A stretch of 64,000 nucleotides of DNA from Diploptera punctata (taxonomy: Eukaryota; Arthropoda; Insecta; Blattodea; Blaberidae), in assembly GCA_030220185.1 (NCBI GenBank), contig JASPKZ010007545.1, forward strand, positions 62,001-126,000, given 5' to 3'. The translations under genes were made by a program, and so were the position numbers. The notes under the pieces are model-generated. The model was not told the origin of the DNA. It did not search any database and saw only the letters and a program-made list of their open reading frames with translations. Shown piece by piece: positions 35,034 through 45,477 of this stretch; the first letter of the stretch is position 1, and the number at the start of each line of letters is the position of its first letter.

Positions 35034-35934
35034 GTGAACATTATTTAAACCGACAATCTCTGGGAGGTTGTAGGGGACACCAAAGCAAATATTTTTCCCT
35101 AATGTCATTTTTTCCAATGTGATTTTTTTTAAAACCGGTAGATGAAAATTTCTCTAGCGGCAAATTAATTACACCAACAAATACTTTTGCATTTTTTATT
35201 ACCAGGAGACAACACATTAACACAACGCAATTACTTAAATTACAGTAGAGGTTCAAAACTGCCTCCATTGATATGTAAACAAAGGTTACACCGCCGGATC
35301 ATGTTCTGTCTAACATGGGCAAAAACTCTAGGAGTATTGTTAACTGCTCCTGCTGCTGCTACTATCCAGGCAACCAGATCCCTTTCTGATGCAACATGAG
35401 TTGTGTAAACAAGGTTGCGCATCTGACCCCACACAAAAAATCCAAAGGGGTCATATCTGGTGATCGAGCAGGCCATGGTACAAGACCACCTCTGCCAATC
35501 AACTTTTCTGAAAATCGTTGGTTCAAGAATCGATGCACACGACGACTGAAATATGTCGGTGCCCCGTAATGTTGGTACCACATGCTTTGTATTGTAGGGA
35601 GCGGGACGTCTTCCAGCAATTCTGGCAAAGCTCTGGCGAGAAAATTGTAATAGTGCCTGCAATTAATGGCCTAGGTAGGAGATATGTCCCAATTAAACAG
35701 TCCCCAACAACACTGACTCACGCATATCGGTGTACTCACTCCAGGTGTAGCGCTCCATTAGTAAACAGTTACAATTCACTACCAAATTGCAGTCACGACA
35801 ACTGAAGGGCGTAATACGCCCTCTTCCGATTTAAATAATCCTCATAGGAAAAAAAATGTCATTAGGGAAAAACATTTGTTTTGGTGCCTCCTACAACCTC
35901 CCGGAGTTTGTCGGTTTAAATAATTATCACCCTG
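35030..35934. mobile_element. 905-bp mariner-class transposon with about 90-bp inverted ends, internally deleted
   Basis: The left end CAGAGTGAACATTATTTAAA continues CCGACAATCTCTGGGAGGTT and on through CCTAATGTCATTTTTT. The right end is its imperfect inverse (AAAAAATGTCATTAGGGAAA through GTCGGTTTAAATAATTATCA to CCCTG). TA precedes the left end in a TA microsatellite; the right-hand dinucleotide has changed to TT. It contains only the C-terminal half of a transposase on the minus strand. It lies 30 bp from the element at 33321-34999. Confidence 0.85.
35240..35662 (-). pseudogene. DUF4817-type transposase C-terminal half
   Basis: Two overlapping frames together give YFSRRVHRFLNQRF, LIGRGGLVPWPARSPDMTPL (third catalytic Asp block), then GQMRNLVYTTHVASERDLVA, RQNMIRRCNLCLHINGG and a stop at 35240. 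MPELLEDVPLPTIQSMWYQH upstream is the second-Asp region, where HDGAP has become HYGAP. The N-terminal domain and the first Asp are deleted. Confidence 0.8.
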
Positions 35935-35936
35935 TT

Positions 35937-35990
35937 TATACATATTTATTTATGTATTTATGTATGTATGTATTTATTTATCTATTTATA
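35937..35990. repeat. TATT/TGTA tetranucleotide-rich microsatellite
   Basis: TTTATTTATGTATTTATGTA and similar units, imperfect. Confidence 0.8.
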
Positions 35991-36754
35991 AAACATGAGA
36001 AAATATAAATGTATCTGCAATATACTTAATTGAACAATTTTTGTATGAAATGATAAGGTAATGTAAATCACATATTAAATGGTGCATTCTTGATTCCTGA
36101 GATTTTTAACAAGAATGCGGGATGAATTCGAATTATATTTCACTCCCGAGCATAAATATTGATAAAGCCGGAAGTGGAAGTCTAGCAGTAGTTATATTTA
36201 TCAGCAGGTAACATAAATTTAATACAAATTGAAATTCAACACAAAGTAAGATAGCTACATTTCCTTAACGATCTTTCGTGGCGTTATACAGGATGTTTAG
36301 AAATTCTCATTAGACTCGAGAGCTTGTGGATGGAAATTATTAGGTAACGTTCTGAATATGAACCCTTATAAAACAAGCAGCAATCACAAATTACAAACAC
36401 ATACACTAACACAAACAAACACAACACAATTACTCTCATATCACGTATCATCAAAACAATTATCATTACATCGAAGTATTATGTATATATATTTTATGTA
36501 TCACTAAACACAAACACACATCACGTTTTACGTATGTAACATCTACACTTCACATACCCGAAATATGTATGTTTTATGCTTACTTATTTAATAAAGATTA
36601 GATAGTAGTTAGGGACATAGAGCAGACCTGTGGATAAGGGCATTATTCCCGAGGTAACCCGGGGGGGTGGTGGCGGGGCTCTAAATAAAACAAAATATTC
36701 GGAAACATACCGTCTTCGTTCTACAAGTTTAAATGTAATGTTTAAACCTCGTGT
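35991..36754. other. Unassigned sequence, possible lone transposon end
   Basis: TACAGGATGTTTAGAAATTC at 36289 has the TA-CAGG start of the mariner-class elements here. I could not find its partner end. A short G-rich patch lies at 36661-36678. Confidence 0.35.
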
Positions 36755-37960
36755 TTCTGCTGGGTGTGTAAAGTTTATCTGTACTGCATGCAATCATATT
36801 GCAAGGATTAAAGGTCGTCATTATCCGCACAACGATGACGTGATATCTATCCAGCCTCTCACAGAAGACCTTCAAATCTAAGTCTCCTTCAGTTGTGTAC
36901 ACTGGTTGCATACAACAACGCAGAATATACTGATATGGTGTCAGTGTACGGTGAAACTACCAGATAATGGTATTTATCAAGAGTGTTATCCACATCGTGC
37001 GACTCCATTGATTTCAGTGTTTGCCAAAGTTATCCAACGGCTCCGGGAAAGAGGAAACTTCACCATCAACAGGGCTGACTGTGATGTTCCAAGAAAGCAA
37101 CGGAATCCCTATTTTGAAGAGGAAGTACTGCATAAAATCGAAGAGACCCGGTAAAAGAATACTCGAATCATTGCACGTGCAAGGCCTCACACCATCCTCT
37201 GCGAGGTTCTCCTTGAATTGTAATTACACTCTTACCACCACCAGAGCGTTCATGCAATTGTTCATGCCTATTTATCACTGCGGGCTAATTTCTGTATGTA
37301 GTTCTTATCCCATTGTGTGAACGGTCCTATTTTCAACAAGAGATTCTCTCTACACGTGAATGTAGATTTGCTATGGAAGCAGTTTTAAACTAGAGAAACA
37401 ATCATGTTTGGGATGACTAAAACCCCATGTCACACATATGTATGGATTCAAATAATGTATAAGCAACATTGTGTGGTCAAGTACTTTAAACGGTCCATTG
37501 ATTGAGCTTTACCTTTTTCCATCCCGCCTAACAACAGAGACTTATCTTATCTTCCCCAAAGATGTACTGAGCCATTCTTGGAATATGCATCATTGGACAT
37601 ACGACGACGCCACTAGTTTCAACATAATTACGCGCCACTCCAAGTTGGACATGACGTTCATATTCACCTTAAACGATATAAAGGTCAGATATGGATACGC
37701 AGAGGTGGCCCGATTGTATGGACTCCACGATAGGCGGATTTAGCGCCAGTATAAGGCCACGTGAAGACACTGGTATATCATACTCCTGTGGCTACAGTCG
37801 AAGATCTAGTTGCACGTGTTTGGGCCGCTGTACAAGAGATTCGACAGATACCAGGTGTAATGGAGCGACTGTATTAGAACATGACTCACAGATACAATTT
37901 GTGCAAACGATCTTGATGGCCGCAACTTCGGAGTGTTCTTCTAGTGCATAATTACTAACC
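36755..37960 (+). pseudogene. DUF4817-type transposase relic, second transposon family (copy B)
   Basis: The plus strand in shifting frames shows YQECYPHRATPLISVFAKVI, QRLRERGNFTINRADCDVPR and FEEEVLHKIEETR, a clear helix-turn-helix region. Catalytic-region pieces follow: GPLIELYLFPSRLTTETYLI, FPKDVLSHSWN, and later YAEVARLYGLHDRRI-like sequence, then VEDLVARVWAAVQEIRQIPG-like C-terminal sequence near 37800-37860. It aligns with 20870-21830 and is more complete on its 3' side. There are numerous stops. Confidence 0.75.
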
Positions 37961-38819
37961 ACAATGTTAAGTACATTAGAGAAATTTGATTAGTTTCAAT
38001 ATAAACAATATTATTCTTTCGGTGGCAAAGTGAAGTTTATTTATTTTCCCTCTGACATTGTCACGAATTTCTGTAAATATTGGGTTCTGTAAATGTGAAT
38101 AATTGAGACATAAATAATTATTATACTATTGACATATTCGCTGAAAACGCGGAAGATTTAAATGTTTAATGCGGACTTGCAGGAAAACGATAGGTTTCTT
38201 GGACAAAGATTCCTACTCAAAATGTTATCTAACCAGTCACTTATAAAAAAATAGAAATTTTTAAAACACCTACGTAGTCAACTCAAAGTGGGAGGTTAAA
38301 TTGACGTAAAGAAAAGAAGGAAAGTAATTACATATAGATGCTCCCGTACACATTGGATCATTCAGATCATCCATGTCATAGTTCAGAGTTCTACGTTCCG
38401 TGCGGAGCGCGGTACTAACTCTGGAGCATGCCTTTGTTTCCCCTTCCCTATTCTCCGGCGGGATCTGTACGAAAGACTACCTTTGTCACGAACGCTTATA
38501 ACAGTGGAATCGAAATATAAAACAACGCACGAACAGGAGTAAAGCATTCATTAATAAATTGTATTAACTGGTTTACAGTATTAAATAATACCTCCAAATA
38601 TTTTAATCTGCAATATTTAATATTTGCCTTAAAAGCATTAAGAACCAACAGGCCTCTACGTACAAACAAAACAAAAATGAGAATAAGTTTAAAATACTCA
38701 TGTGTTTCTAAACAATTTTGATAAACATGATTTAATATTTCTTGGTACAGGGAAAATAAACAGTGGGTATGTTTATTGATCCTACTGTAGGAAAATAAAT
38801 CACCTCCTATCAGGGCGCT
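37961..38819. other. Unassigned sequence
   Basis: A more GC-rich patch at 38345-38480 stands out in composition but shows no motif I know. Confidence 0.4.
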
Positions 38820-39328
38820 ACATCCCGGGCATTCTTACTTGACACATGACATTTCTTTTTATTTTATTATATTTTTTGTATACAACTTTCCTCATCAGAG
38901 GATTGCCACAAGGACAAAGTGATACAGACAATTTTTCAAATTGATAAAATACATTACAAATTTTCAAATTGTAATTGAAGTATGTACTATGAAATAGACA
39001 TTTTTTAAACATGGTTTTTTAAAATTGAAATTGATCCTCTAATGGCAGCGATGGCAATTTTAGAAAGATACACTCTGTCCAAATCTAAGAAATTACAAAA
39101 TTTAGATAAGAATCGTGGTACAGTACCTCTTGACCCGATCATAAATCCTGTGACAATTATACTATCTAATTGCTATTTATCTTTGTAATACTCAACTGTA
39201 GGCTCATATATGGCATTCTTTTCAGAGTCATCTTCCTCAGGTTGGCTACTATGAGTCTCAAAACGGATTGTGAAATCTAATATGATACCAATTTTAGAAG
39301 ATGGTCTAAAATCAATAATATTTATTCT
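38820..39328 (-). pseudogene. Retroelement-like C-terminal coding relic, one in-frame stop
   Basis: From 39328 downward one frame is open for about 105 codons except for a single TAG. It reads IIDFRPSSKIGIILDFTIRF, PEEDDSEKNAIYEPTVEYYK, then after the stop QLDSIIVTGFMIGSRGTVPR and FLSKFCNFLDLDRVYLSKIA. The pattern of an I-V-x-G-x-x-x-G-x-R-G-T-x-P block followed by a basic helical tail resembles sequence found downstream of LINE reverse transcriptases. That comparison is from memory. A 64-codon frame (38818-39012) continues on the same strand with VSLCPCGNPLMRKVVYKKY. Confidence 0.45.
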
Positions 39329-39419
39329 TCTATGATTACTAATTTAATACTAAAAATATAAAATCAGTAACTGATAAACCAGTCGTCCACAACTAAAATA
39401 AAGTTCTGTTTGAAAAACT

Positions 39420-40240
39420 CGTCAAGTAGTTAAAGATATGATGGCCTTTCGAAACAATGTTTCATCATCTGCATTTTAACTGGTATTAACGCCTCACAAT
39501 GATGGTCGTCCGTTTATATGAAAGCGTTTGGCGCGACAATGCTTGACAATGATTAATATGCGGAATAATTATAGTGGCGGTAGTTGGCATCTTTGTATTT
39601 AATTATATATAACAGCTGCGAGGAAACAAAGCGAGCCACTGGACAACCATCATAGTGAGGCTACAATACTAATGTTGTTGTATAAGTTGTAGAAGTCGTT
39701 CAGGTCTGCTGCCGTGTTCTTGTTGAGCAAGTCTTTATTCTCAGCTTCATTTAAATTTCAATGTCTTCTAGGATGCTTATGTTGTGTTATTTTTTCTGTG
39801 TACTGTGTAATCGTGAGATAGTATTATCGATTTTGTCGAACTAATGACCCATTTCTAGTGTATGTTTGGTAAAACTTGACTTTTCTTCGTTATTCATATA
39901 TTTTTTTTAATGTTCAGTATGTCTTGTGTTAAAATTGTTTGTTGTTCTACCGATGTAAAACTTATCGCAATTTTGTACTTTAATTTATAAACGCCTTTAC
40001 TTTCATATTCATTTGTTACTTCAATTTTGTTTGAAACGATGTTGTTGCATTTGTTATTAGTTTTAAAGGCTATTTTTATGTTTTCGTCTTGTTTTTTCAT
40101 CGAATTTGCTAATTTAACCGTTTCAAAATTGGGAGAGCTATTCTGTGCCAAAGAAATACGAAGGCTTGATTCTCGGAAGGTCTCCATGCTGAACTTAGCC
40201 ATGCTCATCATTGCGTTTGATGAGTGAAAATGAACCAAAT
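39420..40240 (-). pseudogene. Penelope-like element, GIY-YIG endonuclease region and 3' part
   Basis: On the minus strand, IKIAFKTNNKCNNIVSNKIE leads to the GIY-YIG-type start SKGVYKLKYK and a decayed continuation. Then come FTKHTLEMGH-like and DNTISILHST-like segments before a hammerhead-like core (39435-39472). Penelope-like elements are retroelements whose reverse transcriptase is fused to this endonuclease. Here the second half of the GIY-YIG motif is lost to stops and shifts. Confidence 0.65.
39435..39472 (-). ncRNA. Hammerhead-ribozyme-like core, Penelope-associated
   Basis: The minus strand reads GCAGATGATGAAACATTGTT then TCGAAAGGCCATCATATC. A GATGA box, a hairpin GAAAC-ATT-GTTTC, a GAAA box, a minimal GG/CC stem and an AUC cleavage-type triplet appear in the order expected of the reduced hammerheads described in Penelope-like elements. 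The first box is CAGATGA rather than CTGATGA, so activity is doubtful. Confidence 0.4.
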
Positions 40241-40814
40241 CACCTGTCCAGCGGAGCGCACCGTCTCATGGAGCTCGTGTTTTACATCACTGATTTACAT
40301 CTTATCATTCTTACATTATTTTAATAGTGTGGGATTAAACTACGAATAATGTAACAAATGAATCATATCAATTGCATAATTATATTAACTAAATAAATTA
40401 TCCCATATATATTGCACTACATAACTAAAAAATTCGAATACAATTTTGTAATACAAATGAATGAATGAATGAATGAATTAATTAATTAGCCACTGTGTCC
40501 CATGAAGAGCTTAGGGCCTCCTACAGGAGGAATGAGCTCACATTTCGATGGTTCATGTGGGGACCAACTACATATGAACGGATAGCACTGATCTAAGTCT
40601 ACTCTTGTGATAAAGTACATTTTAGGTTGGCGATATTGTGCAGTTTGTGCTTGGATTCAATGTTTTTTTTACTTTTTAATGGTGCACTTTTTGTTTCGTT
40701 TCTCGATATTTATGAATAAAACGTATTAAAATGTACTCATTAAACAGTTTTTGTGGTTTAAGATAGATATATGAATGAGGAATAAATTATGATTTTTTTC
40801 TAATACTAGTGAAC
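40241..40814. other. Unassigned sequence with a short GAAT repeat
   Basis: (GAAT)n lies at about 40456-40484. The rest shows nothing recognised. Confidence 0.4.
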
Positions 40815-41232
40815 GTATACAGCTGTGATACCGGGTTAGCGTCTCTGCCTTTCGTAAGTAGCTGACCCGGGTCCGATCCCGGTGGGTAGAAGTTTACTGG
40901 ATGATTTTTATTCGGGGTTTTTCCTCACCTTTAAGAAACATGCCAGGAAACATTATGTCCCAAACGGTCCCCAATATTTCCTGGCTATCATAATCACCAT
41001 TATCGTATTCGCAATGTTTAATATGAATGCGTGAGTGAATGGCGTATTTCATATTAATGTTGTGTTATCTCGGAGGAGGCGTTAACATTGAGCTGATTAC
41101 TCATTCGAGGAAGCCCTGTATGTATTTGTATGGTCTAAAAAGTAACTGTGCGATCCATAGTTGAAATCCCTTACCCGACAGGTCGTGCCACTGTAAGGCC
41201 CGTGTGGCGAGTGGCACGTAACAGTACCTGAA
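40815..41232 (+). mobile_element. SINE, family 2 (shares core with family 1, different tail)
   Basis: A tRNA-like head (CTGTGATACCGGGTTAGCGT, B box GGGTCCGATCCCG) leads into TATTCGGGGTTTTTCCTCAC, AGGAAACATTATGTCCCAAA and CGGTCCCC, which is the family-1 core. The tail is then quite different: GTTATCTCGGAGGAGGCGTT, AACATTGAGC, and CGTGCCACTGTAAGGCCCGT then GTGGCGAGTGGCAC. A second, more decayed copy lies at 63311-63690. Confidence 0.8.
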
Positions 41233-41697
41233 AGATGAGAAGAAAAACTGCGTTAATGGAATGGAGTACCAGTGCATTAGTTCGACGATTCCTGAATAGG
41301 ATATAGGTGTGTCGCTTGTAAAGTGATCCGAAAAATATAAGGCCATATTTAAAGTATATAGTTCGCAAAACATGAAAAGTGGAGCACGATATTCGAGATG
41401 AATTAAACATTTTTACTTCGCTAAACTTAAACGCATTACATATAATCTACCTAGATTGACTATTCAATACTCCCCTTCACTCGCACAGTATTGGTTAAAC
41501 CAAACCCCGCAACATTACACGTCTGAACTAAGTCTATTTTACAAAGAAACTGTTGTACTTGCGACATAGACTTGATGTCATTGCAGACTACTAAAATCAA
41601 CTTTTATAAGATTCATGATGTGTTCCGTTGAGGTTTATTCAAAATTAATATAAAATTATATAATATTCACCTGAAAGGTCCGTCTCCTCAACTTAAT
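41233..41697. other. Unassigned sequence
   Basis: Overlapping minus-strand frames at 41101-41410 extend from the SINE and carry no motif. Confidence 0.4.
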
Positions 41698-42180
41698 TAA
41701 TCATTTGACTGTAGCGCTTTCGGGACTTGTCCCATCATCGGCAGGATTCAAAACTGGTGTTTCACTGAAGATCTGGTAGAGGGGGTTGCATGTATTGGGT
41801 TCGTTTTCGTTTATCAGGCTGTCGTTGTGAGCTGCTTTCATGATTTCCATCTCTTCGAGTACGTTTATCTTCGCTGGATTATTTTCTCTGTGCATTACTG
41901 TTAGGGTGTTTTCAATATTTAACATGCGATGTCCTTCATGGATAACGTGTTTTGCATAGCTTGATTTTCCTTCTGGGTGAATGAAGTCTCGAAAATGTTC
42001 TTTGAATCTGATGTTAAAACTCCTGTTTGTCCTTCCTATATAAAATTTGTTGCAGTCCTTACATGTTAGTTTATAAACTCCTTTGCTGTTGAAAATGTTA
42101 TTTTCTTCAATGTTATTGTTTATTATGTTGTTTAATTTGTTATTGGTTCTGTATGCTATTTGTACGTTTTTTATCGGCTT
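41698..42180 (-). pseudogene. Penelope-like element, GIY-YIG endonuclease fragment
   Basis: Reading down the minus strand, AYRTNNKLNNIINNN leads to SKGVYKLTCKDCNKFYIGRT (the GIY-YIG core with the CxxC-like KDC), then NRSFNIRFKEHFRDFIHPEG and YAKHVIHEGHRM. An open 74-codon frame (41701-41925) completes it: MLNIENTLTVMHRENNPAKI, EMEIMKAAHND and NPLYQIFSETPVLNPADDGT. This is the C-terminal end of a Penelope-like ORF, better preserved than 39420-40240. The reverse transcriptase is absent (5' truncation). A hammerhead-like core overlaps the end. Confidence 0.8.
41708..41745 (-). ncRNA. Hammerhead-ribozyme-like core at a Penelope-like 3' end
   Basis: The minus strand reads CCTGCCGATGATGGGACAAG then TCCCGAAAGCGCTACAGTC. 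The elements in order are a CCGATGA box (CTGATGA with one change), hairpin GGGAC-AA-GTCCC, GAAA, a minimal GC/GC stem and a CUA/C site. The core is compact, as in Penelope-associated hammerheads. It overlaps the end of the coding relic. Stem I is not evident. Confidence 0.5.
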
Positions 42181-42324
42181 TCAAAGAACATTTTCGTCTC
42201 AAACTGTATATTATAACTAACATCATAGGTTATTAATTAATTGATTTTGGAAAACAAGACAGTAAATTCGTTATTTAAAACACAATTATTGAGCACAGTT
42301 ATCAAATGTATATTTCGAAGGAAT

Positions 42325-42540
42325 CTGTTCATTATTTGCTATATTCAATGTATTTGATGGAGAGTTAGTCACTGCAAAGTAATCCTCTGACCTGTTCAGA
42401 ATATTAAATAGAAGGAGCTTCCTTTATTTTGGTAAACAGAATTGGATAAATATCGAGATGAAACACGACTGTCATCGGCTGTAGAACAAAATTCATTGAA
42501 ACGTGATTGGTCATTGACTCCCATTTGGGCCAAGAGTCAA
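42325..42540 (+). repeat. Dispersed repeat X, copy 1
   Basis: AAGGAATCTGTTCATTATTT, then GACCTGTTCAGAATATTAAA, GAAACACGACTGTCATCGGC and TCATTGACTCCCATTTGGG, reappear in the same order on the opposite strand at 62690-62915. No coding or inverted ends were found, and the class is unknown. Confidence 0.75.
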
Positions 42541-42685
42541 ATAGTAATTTTAATATCAAATTCTATAATCTTGTGCCTAATTTCAAGTACCTAGAAACTT
42601 TCCTCTTATTGTTTAAATATCGATGTCTGCTTATACAAAAATTAGAAAATATTTAACAACAATGTTAATAATAATATTAATAATA

Positions 42686-42688
<3 letters not shown>
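42541..42688. other. Unassigned sequence
   Basis: Nothing recognised. Confidence 0.4.

Positions 42689-42760
<72 letters not shown>
42689..42760. repeat. (ATT)n microsatellite
   Basis: About 24 uninterrupted ATT units. Confidence 0.95.
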
Positions 42761-42761
<1 letters not shown>

Positions 42762-42920
42762 ACATTTTCCAATCAACCGGCAATAAATGAAGGCTTGCAT
42801 ATTTTTGTGTGGGCCTATACACAATTAAGTATAATGAAATATTACTATATTAGCAATAATTGTAATAATAGATAATTAGACGACAAAAGGGATAGTTTTA
42901 TAAATAAATAATAATATATA

Positions 42921-43353
42921 AAACTAAAACACACGCTTTATTAGAAAACCGAACTAAAAAATGAATAATAATTTTAATTTCCAACACGCTTGGGATAAAA
43001 TTAAAGTGGTCAATAAAAAAAATCATATCCAACACATGTAGAATAAAACTAGAGTCTTCTACAAAAAAAAATATTTACCATCAAAAGCGCGGGGTGTTTT
43101 TTTATAGTTTTTACGTTTTCTTCTTAGAGGCTTTACTTTTACCAATATCTCTTTATTACCAAATATATTAATGGATATAGAGCACCCCACGCTTTTGATG
43201 GCAAATTATTTTTTTGTAGACAACTCTAGTTTTATTTTAGATGTGTTGGAGATGATTTGTTTTGTTCACCACTTTAATTTTATCGCAAGCGTGTTGGAAA
43301 TTAAAATTATATTTTTAATTCGGTTTTCTAATAAAGCGTGTTGTTTAGTTTTT
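42921..43353. mobile_element. Foldback (hairpin) MITE-like element
   Basis: The left arm 42921-43096 and right arm 43183-43353 are imperfect inverse copies of about 170 bp: CGCTTTATTAGAAAACCGAA versus, inverted, TTCGGTTTTCTAATAAAGCG; CCATCAAAAGCGCGGGGTG versus CACCCCACGCTTTTGATGG. The spacer is 86 bp. The transcript would form a long hairpin. No transposase is present. The open frame at 43171-43356 lies in the right arm and is an artefact. Confidence 0.85.
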
Positions 43354-43470
43354 TAAAACCATTTTTTATTTTTTAGTTTTAATATTTTACAGAATAATAT
43401 AAAAATGTAAATATCTTTAACTTCGAAACTATTGTAGTATGAGCTGAAAGTAATACTCTTCTGAAAAAAT

Positions 43471-43557
43471 CCTCCAGGCCGGATTTAAACCGGCGACCTA
43501 TGGATTACTGAAATTATATACCACTACAGTCCACCGCTCTACCAACTAAGCTCATAC
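43471..43557 (-). pseudogene. tRNA-Tyr(GTA)-like relic retaining an intron
   Basis: The minus strand reads GAGCTTAGTTGGTAGAGCGG, then TGGACTGTAG (anticodon GTA), an 18-nt insert TGGTATATAATTTCAGTA, then ATCCATAGGTCGCCGGTTTA and AATCCGGC. The insert lies just 3' of the anticodon, where eukaryotic tRNA-Tyr introns lie. The anticodon stem GGTGGACTGTAGATCCATAGG is typical of tRNA-Tyr. The T loop is TTTAAAT instead of TTCGAAT, and the outer ends do not pair as an acceptor stem, so it is a decayed copy or a SINE head. Confidence 0.65.
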
Positions 43558-43599
43558 AACAATTGAATAAGAAGTTGATAAGTCCGCAACATATTATAC

Positions 43600-44262
43600 C
43601 GGGTTTTATTTTTTTTAATTTTCTGATGACTTTGGCCAGGTTTTTGGAAACAATTTTTGAAATTATTGTATTGTCATTGGTCCTTTACAAGTATACAATG
43701 TGTCAAGTCGATCAAATGATTTCAAGTGGGTGAAAATCGTGTTGAAAGATTCCGTTGCATAATTACACAAACACTTTTTTCATTCTCTGATGATTCTGGC
43801 CAGGATTTTGGAAACACATTATGAAATTATTGTATTGTCATTGGTCCTTTACAAGTATACAAAGTTTCAAGACGATCCAATGAATTTAAGTGCGTGAAAA
43901 TCGTATTGAAGTATTCTGGTACATAATTACACAGACTTTTTTTTGACTTTATGATGATTCTGGCCATGATTTTAGAACACAAATTATGAAATTATTGTTT
44001 TGTCATTGGTCCTTTACAAGTATACAAAGTTTCAAGTCGATCCAATGATTTTATTTGGGTGACAATCATGTTGAAAGAATCCGTTATATAATTACACAGA
44101 CACTTTTTTTTGATCTTCTGATGATTCTGGCCAGGATTTTAGAAACAAATTATGAAATTATTGTAATGTCATTGGTCCTTGACAAGTATACAAAGTTTCA
44201 AGTCGATCCAATGGTTTTAAGTGGGTCAAAATCGCGTTGAAAAATTCCGTTACATAGATAGA
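43600..44262. repeat. Tandem array, about 165-bp monomer, four copies
   Basis: TCTGATGA-TTCTGGCCAGG starts copies at 43622, 43786, 43950 and 44117, a period of 164-167 bp. Each copy contains GTCATTGGTCCTTTACAAGT, ATACAAAGTTTCAAG and GATCCAATGA, with some 10-15% divergence by eye. The array is followed by CATAGATAGATACAGGTGAA. Confidence 0.9.
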
Positions 44263-44710
44263 TACAGGTGAAGCTAATATAAAGCGTGTAAAAAGGCAAT
44301 ACATTTGAAAGGTTAATTGAAAGAACAAGTTAAATCACTTTTTTGTCAAAATAGAATTTCGGGTGATATAATATTCTTAATGGAATGAACAATCATTTAG
44401 AACTGTGAAACAGTAAAATATACAGTTCAGTCATTATTTTTTATACAGCCTTTGAAATAATTGATGGCGCAGAGAAAATGTTCAAGTCTCAGAACGAAGC
44501 CACTGCGCATGGTCAGAGATTAGCTATTTGGTTCACAAGTATACAACTATTTGAGAAACTAAATTCGTTCTATTTCGTTGTGTGTCGTGCAATGGAAAAC
44601 AATTTCGTGTAAATAAGTAGTGCAGTAAATACTGAAAATAAAACAAAGCAAAATAAATTAAACAAAAGAAAGAAAATTAAATGAAATAAGGGCGTGAGCG
44701 AGAAAAAAAA
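44263..44710. other. Unassigned sequence
   Basis: Nothing recognised beyond CAGGTGAAGCTAATATAAAG just after the tandem array, a dispersed-repeat-like end. Confidence 0.35.
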
Positions 44711-44790
44711 CCAAGACAGCAGGATCGAATACGCGATCTCATGCACGGGAAATAGAAGTTCCCTCCATTTGACCACAACCATCGCTCCTA
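44711..44790 (-). other. tRNA-like sequence (SINE head)
   Basis: The minus strand has GTTGTGGTCAAATGGAGGGA (A box TGGTCAAATGG) and GCGTATTCGATCCTGC (B box). It is moderately degenerate. Confidence 0.5.
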
Positions 44791-44961
44791 CAAATTGTCT
44801 GTATGAAGCGATGATGCATTACATCAGGGCTTACGTGTGAAATGAAATTAGATATTAACTTAAATTTAAATTAATCAGACGAATTTTGTATTAGTAATGG
44901 AAATAAATAACTGTATTATGCCATGTGTTTTGTAAACAAAGTAATGAGATTACAATCGTTA

Positions 44962-44967
<6 letters not shown>

Positions 44968-45044
<77 letters not shown>

Positions 45045-45048
45045 ATGA
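44968..45048. repeat. (TC)n(TA)n compound microsatellite
   Basis: About 17 TC units are followed by TA units. Confidence 0.93.
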
Positions 45049-45090
45049 GTTGTTTCCTTTAGTTTATTCATTTCCAGATACTACATTCCT

Positions 45091-45354
45091 TAGTAATTCT
45101 GTTCGAGGGCAGGTCCTTCACTACAAACATAGCATTTTCATGTTATGGTTTGCAGCTTTACTAGAGAACTGTAGGTGTGGTAGCCTCCCGTTTCTTTCGA
45201 CACCGGTGAAGAATGATTATGATAGTGATAAGGAAGATGATGATGGCCGGATGATTTTCGGGGATTGTTGGGCCCTAAGCTTCCTGACATTTATCTTACG
45301 GGTGAGGAAAAACCCCGAAAAAATTTCACCCAGGAGCCTGTGCCGACCGGGAAT
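45091..45354 (-). mobile_element. SINE, family 1, lacking the tRNA head
   Basis: The minus strand carries the core (CCTCACCCGTAAGATAAATG) and the tail through CGAACAGAATTACTA. It stops at TTCCCGGTCGGCACAGGCTC, just inside the tRNA part, next to a TA tract. Confidence 0.85.
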
Positions 45355-45477
45355 ATTTCCATATATAATATATATATAAACACACACAAATTCATTTATA
45401 TAACGAAGCTTGGTAACATGTAGGCATTGTGACAATTAACGACGTTATTAAATAATAATACATTTTAATGAATCTAC

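Noticed and set aside
36630..36881. Plus-strand frame with a Gly run
   Set aside because: The Gly run reflects a short G-rich patch, and the rest overlaps the leader of a transposon relic.
43471..43557. Functional tRNA-Tyr gene
   Set aside because: The T loop lacks TTCGAAT and the acceptor strands do not pair.
43600..44262. CRISPR-like array
   Set aside because: Whole 165-bp units repeat with no short repeat/unique spacer alternation, and the sequence is eukaryotic repeat DNA.
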